Assembly (NCBI GenBank): GCA_016742255.1
Contig: JACVCB010000018.1
Coordinates: 1-64,000 of the forward strand
DNA: 64,000 nt
Origin: Leptospira sp.
Lineage (GTDB): Bacteria > Spirochaetota > Leptospiria > Leptospirales > Leptospiraceae
Direction: 5' to 3'
Of this stretch, positions 25,619 through 34,569 are shown piece after piece. Both the position numbers and the translations under genes were made by a program. The notes under the pieces are model-generated. The model made no database searches and was not told where the DNA came from. It worked only from the letters and a program-made list of their open reading frames with translations. Position 1 is the first letter of the stretch. Each line of letters starts with the position of its first letter.

Positions 25619-26464
25619 ATGGAGATTTGGTACACAGAAAAATTGGAATTAGAAAAAGGGCGAGCCGTCAGTTACCGAGTAACAAAGACAATCGAAAGCC
25701 TACAATCTCCGTTCCAAAAAATTGATATATTTGAAACACAATCATTCGGTCGTATGTTCACTTTAGATGGTGTAACAATGGTTACAAACAAAGACGAACA
25801 TTCTTACCATGAAATGATTGCACATATCCCAATGATGAGCCATCCCAATCCAGAATCTGTCCTTGTGATTGGAGGAGGGGATGGGGGAACTGTTCGTGAA
25901 GTATTAAAACACCCATCTGTCAAAGAAGTTGTTTTGTGTGAGATTGACAAAGCCGTTGTAGACATCAGTTACAAATACTTTCCAGAATGTGCAGATGCCA
26001 TGAAAGACCCAAAAGTCATTCACCATTATGATGATGGAGCCAAATTCGCAAGAGACAACAAAGGTCGTTTTGATGTGATCCTTGTGGATTCTAGTGACCC
26101 TGTGGGCCCTGCAGAAGTTTTATTTAAGGAACCTTTTTTTCGTGATATGGCAAGTGCCTTAAAACCTACTGGGATCATTGCCACTCAAGCAGAATCGTTT
26201 TGGTACCATGGTGATGTGATCACTTCACTCTTTGAATTCATTCCGAAAATTTTTCCTGAATATGGATACTATTACACAACGATTCCAACTTACCCTTCCG
26301 GAATCATTGGGTTTACTTTTTTATCGAATGCAATTGATCCGTATTCGGTCACACCTGATCCAAAACGAGTTCCAAAAGGACTTAAATACTATAGCCCTGA
26401 AATCCACAAAGCTGCCTTTGTATTACCTGAGTTTGCAAAAGCTTATATCAAACGAAAAGGTTAA
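25619..26464 (+). CDS. speE: Spermidine (polyamine aminopropyl) synthase
   Basis: 281 residues, normal length. The family features are in order: FGRMFTLDGVTMVTNKDEHSYHEM, the cofactor-binding glycine loop VLVIGGGDGGTVREVLKH, and the catalytic region LVDSSDPVGPAE. It transfers an aminopropyl group from decarboxylated S-adenosylmethionine to putrescine. No speD, speA or speB gene is in the window. The ATG follows TTAGGAG with good spacing. It opens a run of tightly packed forward genes to 33515. Confidence 0.93.
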   Translation: MEIWYTEKLELEKGRAVSYRVTKTIESLQSPFQKIDIFETQSFGRMFTLDGVTMVTNKDEHSYHEMIAHIPMMSHPNPESVLVIGGGDGGTVREVLKHPSVKEVVLCEIDKAVVDISYKYFPECADAMKDPKVIHHYDDGAKFARDNKGRFDVILVDSSDPVGPAEVLFKEPFFRDMASALKPTGIIATQAESFWYHGDVITSLFEFIPKIFPEYGYYYTTIPTYPSGIIGFTFLSNAIDPYSVTPDPKRVPKGLKYYSPEIHKAAFVLPEFAKAYIKRKG

Positions 26465-26470
26465 AACTTT

Positions 26471-27730
26471 GTGAAATTTCGATTCGTTTCCAATTTCATT
26501 TTTTGTTTTTCCCTTTTGGGAAGTACAAATCTATTGTTTGCACAAGAAACAAAAGCAACAGAGATGGAATTGGAAGCCGAATCGTACGAAGAACGAGGTT
26601 ATCCAAAAAAAGCAAACCTCATCCGAGAAAAAATCAAACGGATACGAAAGGAAAATTTTCAATCCAAAGAAAACGAATCGGTATATCTCCCACCTAACCA
26701 AAATTTACCAACGACAAAGAACGGTTCACTCGAATTTATGAATGGGACTTGGGAATTCGGGTTTCGTTTTTTAAGCCAAAATGCAGGATTTCGTTCTGGC
26801 AAGGAATGGGCGTTAGATGATGGAAGAGTTGCCTTCCAAGCGGGCACTCCCTATTTTCCAAGGTCCCCCATGGGATACCAAAATATCCGCACACTTCCTT
26901 ACCAATTGGAATGGGAAGATACAAGAAAAAATTCAGATACTTTTTCTCCAAAGATTTCCTACCAACATAGTTCCAAAAAGTGGGGAGTTGAATATGTATA
27001 CATGCAGTTTAACACCACTAGAAACTTTTTTTCGATGGGGGACATTGCAGGTTTCCAATTAGGATTCCAAACGGATCGATTTTATAGCGCAGACCATAAA
27101 TTATCTGTATTAGTCCATGATGAATATTCGCATAACAAGAGATTTGTGTGGGAATTCGGATTCCGAATGGGATCGTTAAATACGAATTCATCGCAGAATT
27201 CACAATCATTGGGCCAAACAGGACTTTTCCGAGATTCAATCCAATATGTGGCTCCGAGTACTGGTTTTAAATTTGTGCATCAGTTTTTTGAAAATTATTC
27301 CTATGAATTGGGAGGTGATTTGTTTTTTACCCCCGTTGGGAATTTAAAGTACAGAAGGGATAGTTTGACAAGTAGTGGAGGAGTAAGCCGATTTGGGGGT
27401 GAACGGACCACAACTGATGAAGTGTATTCTTTATTCTCAGAAAAAAGAATTCTAACGACAATAGTTGGGTTGAATCTGAATGCCCAATTGAATTGGGTTC
27501 CCTTTCCGAATCATAAATTCCATCTGGGTTTACAAGCCATACAATACAATTGGCGTGCCAATGAATCTCAAGCACCAGGGCTTCGTGCTTTAAACCAAGA
27601 ATCTTATCTTGCAGGTGTTAGGGATTACTTTGTGAGTTCTGCGTATTACGAAGCAGATGGAGGGAAGGGTCGTCCTATGAGGTCCTATGGTATTTCGAAT
27701 TTGTACTTTGGGTATACTTATGTTTATTAA
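26471..27730 (+). CDS. Probable outer-membrane beta-barrel protein
   Basis: 419 residues starting at GTG. A signal peptide (about 1-24, LLFA-QE) is followed by a short charged, coiled-coil-like segment (about 28-60) and then a long part with alternating aromatic and polar residues (WEFGFRFLSQN, KWGVEYVYMQFN, FVWEFGFRMGS, YGISNLYFGYTYVY). The C-terminus ends in an aromatic residue, as beta-barrel proteins do. It lies six bases after speE and overlaps the start of the next lipoprotein gene. Specific function unknown. Confidence 0.6.
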   Translation: MKFRFVSNFIFCFSLLGSTNLLFAQETKATEMELEAESYEERGYPKKANLIREKIKRIRKENFQSKENESVYLPPNQNLPTTKNGSLEFMNGTWEFGFRFLSQNAGFRSGKEWALDDGRVAFQAGTPYFPRSPMGYQNIRTLPYQLEWEDTRKNSDTFSPKISYQHSSKKWGVEYVYMQFNTTRNFFSMGDIAGFQLGFQTDRFYSADHKLSVLVHDEYSHNKRFVWEFGFRMGSLNTNSSQNSQSLGQTGLFRDSIQYVAPSTGFKFVHQFFENYSYELGGDLFFTPVGNLKYRRDSLTSSGGVSRFGGERTTTDEVYSLFSEKRILTTIVGLNLNAQLNWVPFPNHKFHLGLQAIQYNWRANESQAPGLRALNQESYLAGVRDYFVSSAYYEADGGKGRPMRSYGISNLYFGYTYVY

Positions 27731-28445
27731 TCGATTCCTTTTTATTTCAAGTTTGTCTTTGTTTCTATTTGGGTTTTTGCATTGTGGAATATCTTTACGA
27801 GTGTACAGAGTTTTTCCAAATGAAAGGGAATTTGATTTTGTAAAAAAAATGGATCATATTGTCATCCAGGTCAAACAAGAAAATCGAAGGCAAATGGCAG
27901 TGTATGATCCCTATTTTTTTGATTCCGAAGCCTTACAAAATGAATATGGCCCATTATCCTATCTCATCCGAAAAGAACTTTCCATCCGAGAGTCACGGTA
28001 CCCATTACTTGTTGAAAGAGGGGGTTCTATTTTTGTAGAGGAATTCCAATTAGTATCTTTAGATCGTTGTTCTCGGAATTTAACCTATGTTCGGTTAAAG
28101 GCAAAAATCCAAATCCGAGGTTATGCCGAAGAAGAAATTAATTATTATGATGAAATTGATTCGAAGGTTACTAATTGTTTTTTAACAGGTAGCATCATCA
28201 CTGTTGTACCTCTTTTGTGGTATGTGCCTTATAATGGATTTCGTGGAAACCGCGAAGACCAATTAAACCAATTGGGCCGAAATGCGTTGACAGAACTATT
28301 TACCCAACTAGAAATACGTTCTGGTTACACTGAAAAATCCACCGAATCACAAAAGTTAGAGGAGCAAAAAATCATTCCAAAACAAACACCCAACAAACAA
28401 GAGCCAGTGGATCCAAAGTTAAAGGAAATTTTAGACAGTTTATGA
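27720..28445 (+). CDS. Lipoprotein of unknown function
   Basis: 241 residues from the ATG at 27720, which overlaps the end of the preceding gene. A hydrophobic signal ends in FGFLHC, a spirochaetal lipobox. The mature part is mixed alpha/beta with a hydrophobic segment near residue 155 (FLTGSIITVVPLLWYVPY) and a polar Gln/Lys/Pro-rich end. The design recalls LPP20- or GNA1162-like secreted lipoproteins, but I cannot place it in a family. Its stop overlaps the ATG of the next lipoprotein by four bases. Confidence 0.55.
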   Translation: MFINRFLFISSLSLFLFGFLHCGISLRVYRVFPNEREFDFVKKMDHIVIQVKQENRRQMAVYDPYFFDSEALQNEYGPLSYLIRKELSIRESRYPLLVERGGSIFVEEFQLVSLDRCSRNLTYVRLKAKIQIRGYAEEEINYYDEIDSKVTNCFLTGSIITVVPLLWYVPYNGFRGNREDQLNQLGRNALTELFTQLEIRSGYTEKSTESQKLEEQKIIPKQTPNKQEPVDPKLKEILDSL

Positions 28446-29320
28446 AACGATATGGATTCATCTTATTTTTGGGGAGTTTGGTATTTTTTTCCAATTGTTA
28501 TTCCTTGGAAAAACCATATAATTATGGAAATCCTTACCATCCAAGCCCTGAATTTACAGAAGATGATCCTCAATTTGAAGAAGGGGAACCGATTTGGATT
28601 TTGGACCAAACGGGGAATTGGGTTTTTTCTCTTCCCTCCAAATTGGTATTATGGAATCTAAAAGCAGATAACCATTATATTTCAAAAGAAACCAAAGAAT
28701 ATTTAATTCGTTACATCAAAGAAAACAACCTAAGAGATGTTAAAGTACGTTTCAACCAGTATGCTCCTCTTTCTGAATGGCGTAGACTTCCCAAAAACAA
28801 AAATATTAACCCTGTGATCCGATATTTTTTTGGATCCATCTCCCTCCTTGCCTATACGTTTTTACCTGGTAGATTGTTCGCAGGTACGATTGGTGGTGAT
28901 CATTATAATTCATTTACCAATACAATCAATGTCTACTCTGACTTACCACCAGTCGTGATCCATGAAGGTGGGCATGCAAAGGATTTTTCACAAAGAGAAA
29001 AAAGGACTTTGTATGCAGTTGTTTATGCCATTCCCGTTGTTGGAGCTCTTTACCATGAAGCAAAAGCATCTGATGATGCCTTAAATTATTTTGCAGAGAA
29101 AGAGGACATGGCTCAATTAAATTCCTCTTATGAATTGTTAACACCTGCTTATTCTACGTATGTGGGTGGAGCTATTGGAGATGTGGTTGTGAACCCATTA
29201 ACAGCTGTCGCTGTCATCCCTGGTCATATTTATGGTCGTTATAAAAAAAGAGACATCCCTCTCGAATTAGAAAAACGAAAACAAAAGAAAAAAATCAAGG
29301 AACCAAAATCCAATCCATGA
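28442..29320 (+). CDS. Lipoprotein with HExxH motif, putative zinc metallopeptidase
   Basis: 292 residues. Signal peptide with lipobox FFSNC (Cys near 19). The motif VIHEGGHAKDF (about residues 171-181) is a HExxH zinc site lying just after the hydrophilic loop NTINVYSDLPP. A possible third ligand is Glu in YHEAKASDDALNYF about 30 residues later, giving a gluzincin-like spacing. A basic tail follows. A hydrophobic stretch near 135-150 and another around 195 may anchor it. Overlap of four bases on both sides places it in the speE-to-cfa operon. No known peptidase family is clearly matched. Confidence 0.5.
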   Translation: MKRYGFILFLGSLVFFSNCYSLEKPYNYGNPYHPSPEFTEDDPQFEEGEPIWILDQTGNWVFSLPSKLVLWNLKADNHYISKETKEYLIRYIKENNLRDVKVRFNQYAPLSEWRRLPKNKNINPVIRYFFGSISLLAYTFLPGRLFAGTIGGDHYNSFTNTINVYSDLPPVVIHEGGHAKDFSQREKRTLYAVVYAIPVVGALYHEAKASDDALNYFAEKEDMAQLNSSYELLTPAYSTYVGGAIGDVVVNPLTAVAVIPGHIYGRYKKRDIPLELEKRKQKKKIKEPKSNP

Positions 29321-30135
29321 CTTCATTTTTAACCAAATTCCATTCCCGAAGAGACAAATTACGTTCCTTATTATGCATTGGAATGGATCCTGAATTGGAA
29401 AAATTACCAAAACCCTGTTTGGATTCAAAATCACCTCTTGTCTTTTTTGCTGAGACCATCGTTCGATACACCCATCCTTACGCGGTCTCTTGGAAACCCA
29501 ACATTGCTTTTTTTGAACGCCTCGGCGCAGAAGGTTATTTTGCGTTAGAACATACAGTCCACTTAATGAAGGAAATTTCCCCCGAAGTCCCCATTGTGAT
29601 GGATGCCAAACGTGGGGACCTTGCGAATACGGCAAAAGAGTATGCAAAGTATTTTTTCCAAACCTTAAAGGTGGATGCCCTCACAGTGAATCCTTACATG
29701 GGGCGAGACAGCCTTGTGCCATACTTAGATTTGGGTGGGTATCTATTTGTTTTAGGGTTAACCTCAAATCCAAGTTCATCTGATTTTCAAAAACTAAGGA
29801 TTGGGTCCAGTGATTTGTACGTGTACGAAGAGGTGAGTGACCAAATGGCGCGCCTGGCAGAATCCTATCCTGGACAATTGGGTTTAGTTGTGGGTGGAAC
29901 CCATCCCTCTGAAATTGAATCCTTACGAAAACGCCACCCAGAGTTATGTTTTCTCATTCCTGGTTTTGGAGCACAAGGTGGCGATTTAGAATCCATCATC
30001 AAAGCAAGTGGGAAAGAATCTCTTATCAATTCATCACGTGGGATCACCATGAGTACAGTTGCTGAAAATTTTGGAGAAGTTTCTAAAAAGAAATCAGAAG
30101 AAGTACATTTGCAGATGAACCAACTCTTTCCTTAA
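29317..30135 (+). CDS. pyrF: Orotidine 5'-phosphate decarboxylase (type 2)
   Basis: 272 residues, typical of the longer type-2 PyrF. LCIGMDPELEKLP opens the barrel; the catalytic Asp-Lys-Asp set is in VMDAKRGDLANTAKEYA (about 92-108); SRGITMS lies near the C-terminus at the phosphate site. It catalyses the last step of UMP synthesis. It overlaps the preceding lipoprotein gene by four bases, an unexpected operon partner for a pyrimidine gene. Confidence 0.92.
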   Translation: MTSFLTKFHSRRDKLRSLLCIGMDPELEKLPKPCLDSKSPLVFFAETIVRYTHPYAVSWKPNIAFFERLGAEGYFALEHTVHLMKEISPEVPIVMDAKRGDLANTAKEYAKYFFQTLKVDALTVNPYMGRDSLVPYLDLGGYLFVLGLTSNPSSSDFQKLRIGSSDLYVYEEVSDQMARLAESYPGQLGLVVGGTHPSEIESLRKRHPELCFLIPGFGAQGGDLESIIKASGKESLINSSRGITMSTVAENFGEVSKKKSEEVHLQMNQLFP

Positions 30136-30161
30136 CGGTCTAATCACCATTAGGGAATCAA

Positions 30162-31433
30162 GTGAAAGAAACATTAGCAATTGTTGGAACTGGAATCGCA
30201 GGTTTAGGTTCTGCTTACTTTTTAAAAAACGATTTTGAATTAACTATTTTTGATCATGCTGATTATATCGGCGGACATACCAATACGGTTATAGTAGAAG
30301 AAGATGGAATCCAAATTCCCATTGATACTGGGTTTATTGTATTCAACCATGTTACGTATCCCAATTTATTACGTTTATTCCAAACCTTAAATGTTCCGAC
30401 TAAAAAATCGGATATGTCATTCAGTGTGCAATATGATCCCACCAAACTCGAATTTTGCGGATCTGGACTTGCTGGTTTATTTGCACAGAAAAAAAACCTC
30501 TTCCGTCCTCGGTACTTAAAAATGTTACTCGAGATCAATCGATTTAATACGGAAGCACCTAAAATTTTGGATAACCCAACGTACGATGATTGGAATTTGG
30601 GTCGTTATATGGAAACCTTCGGGTATGGAAAAGACATTCTCAATTATTATTTGGTTCCCATGAGTTCGGCTGTTTGGTCCACTCCACCAGATTTGATGTT
30701 GGAATTCCCTGCCAAATCACTCATACGATTTTTTTACAACCATGGATTTTTGGGACTCCATACACAACACCAATGGTATACAGTTGACGGTGGATCTAAA
30801 GAATATGTAAAACGAATTGTTCCTCCCATCCAAGACCGATTTCGATTGAATACACCAGTACTCGCCGTGAACCGATTGCCAAATGGAAAAGTGGAACTTG
30901 TGTTACCTGAAGGGAAAAAGGAAGTTTTTGACAAAGTCCTTCTTGCAACTCATGGGCATATTTCCGCGAAATTACTAGGAAACCCAACAAAACTCGAAAA
31001 AGAATTACTCCCTCTCTACAAATACCAACACAATACAGCCACATTACATACAGATGATTCCGATATGCCATCCATCAAATCTTGTTGGTCGAGTTGGAAT
31101 TATAAAATCACTGAATCAAATAGTGGAAAATTGGAACCATACACCATCTATTGGATGAATCGATTACAAAATGTATCCAAAAAGAAGAATTATTTTGTAA
31201 CAATCAATGATCCAGGTCGTGTGAAACAAAGCCATACAATCAAAAAAATTGATTATGAACACCCATTGTTTTCCGTCGAAGCGTCTCTTGGTCAAAATCG
31301 GTTGCCCATGTTAAATGAAGATGGGCCAATTTATTATGCAGGTGCTTATTTTAGATATGGATTCCATGAAGATGGATTTTTGTCTGCAGTGAATGTATCA
31401 AAAAGTATTTTAAAAAGAGACCCATGGACTTAA
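30162..31433 (+). CDS. FAD-dependent amine-oxidase-like oxidoreductase (COG2907)
   Basis: 423 residues, GTG start. The Rossmann motif VGTGIAGLGSAYFL begins at about residue 7. DYIGGHTNTV, DTGFIVFN and the C-terminal GAYFRYGFHEDGFLSAV are landmarks of the COG2907 subgroup. Genes of this type recur beside DUF1365 and cyclopropane-fatty-acid synthase genes, exactly as here, so a role in modifying unsaturated acyl chains of membrane lipids is likely. It overlaps the next gene by ten bases. Confidence 0.8.
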   Translation: MKETLAIVGTGIAGLGSAYFLKNDFELTIFDHADYIGGHTNTVIVEEDGIQIPIDTGFIVFNHVTYPNLLRLFQTLNVPTKKSDMSFSVQYDPTKLEFCGSGLAGLFAQKKNLFRPRYLKMLLEINRFNTEAPKILDNPTYDDWNLGRYMETFGYGKDILNYYLVPMSSAVWSTPPDLMLEFPAKSLIRFFYNHGFLGLHTQHQWYTVDGGSKEYVKRIVPPIQDRFRLNTPVLAVNRLPNGKVELVLPEGKKEVFDKVLLATHGHISAKLLGNPTKLEKELLPLYKYQHNTATLHTDDSDMPSIKSCWSSWNYKITESNSGKLEPYTIYWMNRLQNVSKKKNYFVTINDPGRVKQSHTIKKIDYEHPLFSVEASLGQNRLPMLNEDGPIYYAGAYFRYGFHEDGFLSAVNVSKSILKRDPWT

Positions 31434-32245
31434 ATTCCTCTATGTATGAAGCGGACGTATTTCATATGCGTACCGCTCCCACACAAAACAAATTCCAATA
31501 TAAAATATTTAATTTTTATTTGGACTTGGAAGAAATTGATAACTTGGCGAAGTCTAGTTTTTTGTTTTCCAGAAATCGGTGGAATTTGTTTTCCTTTTAT
31601 GACAAAGACCATTTACAATTCGGAAAAGAATCCATTTATGAAAATGTAAAAACGTTTTTGGAAGCTTCGGGTGTCAAAGGACCAATTGGTAAAATTTTCC
31701 TCTTAACCAATCTAAGAGTTTTAGGTTATGTGTTCAATCCTGTTAGTTTTTACTTTTGTTTTGATACATTGGGGGAACCACTTGTTGCAATTGCAGAAGT
31801 AGGGAATACCTTTGGGGAAATCAAACCATACATTGGGAAATTCCAAAAAAGTAAGGGAACCATTGCAGACCCCGAGGTATACATACGAGAACCAAAGAAC
31901 TTTTATGTCTCTCCATTCATTGCCTTAGATTCCGAATTTGAATTTCGACTGAATGTACCCAATGAAAAATTACAGATCGGAGTCGACTCTTATGAAGATG
32001 GGAAACGAATTTTGATTACGTCCTTTATAGGAAAAAAAATTCGCTTTCAAACGAAATACTTGTTAAAACTTTTCATCCAATTTCCAATTATTACCGTCAA
32101 AATAATAACATTGATTCATTGGCAAGCATTCAAGTTGTGGATCAAAAATACCCCTTATATAAAGAAACACCAAAACTTAGAGAAACAAACAGGAGTTCCC
32201 CTTGGAAAAATCAGCGAACCAGTCCCTTTTACAAGAAACGATTGA
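31424..32245 (+). CDS. DUF1365-family protein
   Basis: 273 residues. The family opening MYEADVFHMRTAPTQNKF and RVLGYVFNPVSFYFCFD are clear. An ATG at 31442 is an alternative start that avoids most of the ten-base overlap with the upstream gene. DUF1365 proteins occur with COG2907 oxidoreductases and cyclopropane-fatty-acid synthases; their biochemical activity is not established. A hydrophobic stretch near 210-235 may contact the membrane. Confidence 0.82.
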   Translation: MDLNSSMYEADVFHMRTAPTQNKFQYKIFNFYLDLEEIDNLAKSSFLFSRNRWNLFSFYDKDHLQFGKESIYENVKTFLEASGVKGPIGKIFLLTNLRVLGYVFNPVSFYFCFDTLGEPLVAIAEVGNTFGEIKPYIGKFQKSKGTIADPEVYIREPKNFYVSPFIALDSEFEFRLNVPNEKLQIGVDSYEDGKRILITSFIGKKIRFQTKYLLKLFIQFPIITVKIITLIHWQAFKLWIKNTPYIKKHQNLEKQTGVPLGKISEPVPFTRND

Positions 32246-33515
32246 TTCAGAGCTTTTTATTGAACTAAAGGATAAGTCGGTTACCGAACAATATCCAATT
32301 TACAGGAAAATATTTTTTAAAGCGATGAGTTCCATGAAACGTGGATCCCTTCGAATGATTCTCCCCAGTGGAGAACAAGTGATATTAGGAGATACCAATA
32401 GTAAGTTTGATCCAAAGTTTCACTCGGCATTAATCCATGTTAAAAATCCTGTATTCTTCAAAAAATCAGTGTTACATGGTGATATTGGATTTTCCGAATC
32501 TTATTTAACTGGAGATTGGGATACAGACTCCATTGAAAATGTAATTTCTTGGTTTATATTGAATGTGGACGAAGCTCCAAATTTATCTGGAGCCAAGAAA
32601 AAACTATTCCATTTGGATTTATTCAATTTGGGAAATAAATTCTTACATTTCCTCCGAAGGAATACACTAACTGGTAGTAAAAAGAATATTGTGGAACATT
32701 ACGATTTGGGAAATAGTTTTTATAAGTTATTTCTTGATCCTACAATGACATATAGTTCTGCTTATTTTGAATCTCTCGACCAGTCACTGGAAGAAGCACA
32801 AACGATTAAAGTTGATAAACTTTGTCAAAAGTTAAAACTAAATCCAAAAGATCATTTATTGGAAATTGGAAGTGGATGGGGATTTTTATCTATACACGCA
32901 GCAAAGAACTATGGATGTAAAGTAACTACTGTTACGTTATCAGAAGAACAATACAAATTTGCAAAGGAAAGGATTGAAAAAGAAGGTTTATCCGACAAAA
33001 TTGAGATTCGTATTCAGGATTATCGTAAAATTGAAGGTAAATTTACAAAATTAGTATCAGTTGAGATGTTAGAAGCAGTAGGAGATGCATTTTACGAAAC
33101 CTTCTTTCAAAAATGCCAAGATTTACTCACACAAGATGGAATCATGGCTTTACAAGTGATCACTTGCCCGGATGCTCGCTTCACTTCTTTTAAAAAGGGA
33201 ATTGATTTTATCCAAAAACATATTTTCCCAGGATCACTTTTGCCATCCATTGGCCGAATGAACCAAGCCATTAACCGTACAGGTGACATGTATCTTCATA
33301 ATTTAGAAGATATGGGACTCAGTTATGCAAAAACGCTTCGTTTGTGGTTAAAAGCGTTTGAAGAAAATCTAACAGAAGTGAGAAACCAAGGATATAGCGA
33401 AACCTTTATTCGTAAGTGGAGATACTATTTAGCATATTGTGCAGCAGCCTTCCAGATGCGAAATATCAGCGTTGTTCAATCTGTTTATGTAAGGCCCAAC
33501 AATTTAAATATCTAA
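32202..33515 (+). CDS. cfa: Cyclopropane-fatty-acyl-phospholipid synthase family methyltransferase
   Basis: 437 residues, TTG start overlapping DUF1365 by 44 bases. After an N-terminal domain with GDTNSKFDPKFHSALIHV come the family signature EHYDLGNSFYKLFLDP and TYSSAYFE, the SAM-binding LLEIGSGWGFLSIHAA, and the C-terminal LWLKAFEENL. It transfers a methylene or methyl group from S-adenosylmethionine onto double bonds of phospholipid acyl chains. As third gene of the trio with COG2907 and DUF1365 its product may be more elaborate than a simple cyclopropane. A terminator follows. Confidence 0.9.
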   Translation: MEKSANQSLLQETIDSELFIELKDKSVTEQYPIYRKIFFKAMSSMKRGSLRMILPSGEQVILGDTNSKFDPKFHSALIHVKNPVFFKKSVLHGDIGFSESYLTGDWDTDSIENVISWFILNVDEAPNLSGAKKKLFHLDLFNLGNKFLHFLRRNTLTGSKKNIVEHYDLGNSFYKLFLDPTMTYSSAYFESLDQSLEEAQTIKVDKLCQKLKLNPKDHLLEIGSGWGFLSIHAAKNYGCKVTTVTLSEEQYKFAKERIEKEGLSDKIEIRIQDYRKIEGKFTKLVSVEMLEAVGDAFYETFFQKCQDLLTQDGIMALQVITCPDARFTSFKKGIDFIQKHIFPGSLLPSIGRMNQAINRTGDMYLHNLEDMGLSYAKTLRLWLKAFEENLTEVRNQGYSETFIRKWRYYLAYCAAAFQMRNISVVQSVYVRPNNLNI

Positions 33516-33526
33516 ATCAGAATCAT

Positions 33527-33566
33527 TCCCAATGGAAGGGTATTATTTCCATCCATTGGGATTTTA
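33527..33566 (+). terminator. Rho-independent terminator after cfa
   Basis: Perfect 10-bp stem TCCCAATGGA (33527-33536) / TCCATTGGGA (33552-33561) followed by TTTTATT. It ends the speE-to-cfa transcription unit. Confidence 0.75.
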
Positions 33567-33618
33567 TTGCTTAAAAAACATCTTGCCAAACTAAGCTTCC
33601 AAACGTATTTCTCTGTCT

Positions 33619-34065
33619 ATGAGAGAAACCAAGTCTATTTTTACATTTGATGAACCAATTGAACGTTTATGGTCAGCGGTCACCGTTTATGAAGTGTTAG
33701 TGCATTGGTTGGCAGATGAAGTACGTGGTAGGCCAAAAGTAGGAGGGGAGTTTTCTTGGACTTGGAAACTTGGACTTGAAGGAAATTTCACTTCACATGG
33801 AACTTATAAAAAAATAGAACCTCTTCGTGAACTTGTGATGGAGTGGAAAGACCATCCCGCAGGAGATGTTTTTTTACAATTAATTTTCGAATCTATCTCA
33901 TCCAATCAATCCAGATTAACGATTGTTAATGGAGGATTCCCTGATAACGAATCATCAAATGTGTGGTTGGAAAGTGCAAAAGATGCTTGGGATGGACAAG
34001 CTGTCCTCTTAAAAGAATTTTTAAAACAGAATCCAGATATCAGCAAATTTATGAAAAAAACTTGA
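33619..34065 (+). CDS. AHSA1/SRPBCC-family protein
   Basis: 148 residues. RETKSIFTFDEPIERLWSAVT at the start, GGEFSWTWKLGLEGNFTSHGTY in the middle and the C-terminal helix WDGQAVLLKEFLK follow the AHSA1 (Aha1 C-terminal-like) lipid-binding fold. It is cytosolic with no catalytic motif; ligands of such proteins are usually unknown. It stands alone between a terminator and the next gene. Confidence 0.7.
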   Translation: MRETKSIFTFDEPIERLWSAVTVYEVLVHWLADEVRGRPKVGGEFSWTWKLGLEGNFTSHGTYKKIEPLRELVMEWKDHPAGDVFLQLIFESISSNQSRLTIVNGGFPDNESSNVWLESAKDAWDGQAVLLKEFLKQNPDISKFMKKT

Positions 34066-34123
34066 TCTCTCGACCCTTTCTAAAATCCTGGTAAAAGTAA
34101 GGGTTGTTAAGGAGGGTTGGAAG

Positions 34124-34486
34124 ATGGAATATCCTGAATTGGAATCTTATTTCCAGAAATTAACTGATATAACAGACCGTATCGCAATGATGAACAATCA
34201 TTTTGATGCGACACCTGAGATCGACATACCACAGTTATCTGAATTGTTTGATGACATTCAATCAAAGGATTGGGAAAACACTGATAGAGAGTATTATGAA
34301 CTCTTTACTAGTTATTTCACATTCCATGTGAAGACAGTGGAAGAAATCATCCAAGAAGCACGTGAAATCTTAAATCCAGAAAATAGAGAACACGTGAAAA
34401 AGTTAGTAAGCCACGTTCGTAAGGCTGATGATTGGTTCCTAAGTCTCAAAAAGAAACGCAAACTTGCTCGTACACAAGTAGCATAA
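34124..34486 (+). CDS. Small helical protein of unknown function
   Basis: 120 residues, acidic in the first two thirds and basic at the end, with heptad-like helices (EYPELESYFQKLTDITDRIA, FHVKTVEEIIQEAREIL). No signal peptide, Cys or catalytic motif. The strong ribosome site AAGGAGG at 34109-34115 and the conserved-looking codon pattern support a real gene. A hairpin follows its stop. Function unknown. Confidence 0.55.
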   Translation: MEYPELESYFQKLTDITDRIAMMNNHFDATPEIDIPQLSELFDDIQSKDWENTDREYYELFTSYFTFHVKTVEEIIQEAREILNPENREHVKKLVSHVRKADDWFLSLKKKRKLARTQVA

Positions 34487-34493
34487 TCACTTT

Positions 34494-34522
34494 CTCCCTC
34501 ATTCGAAAGTCTGAGGGAGTTA
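34494..34522 (+). terminator. Probable terminator
   Basis: Perfect 8-bp stem CTCCCTCA (34494-34501) / TGAGGGAG (34512-34519) with a 10-base loop, eight bases after the stop of the small helical protein. The T tract is short, so termination may be partial. Confidence 0.55.
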
Positions 34523-34569
34523 TCTCAATTCGCTTTACATTTTAATCCGTTTCCTTTCTCCTTTCAGAT

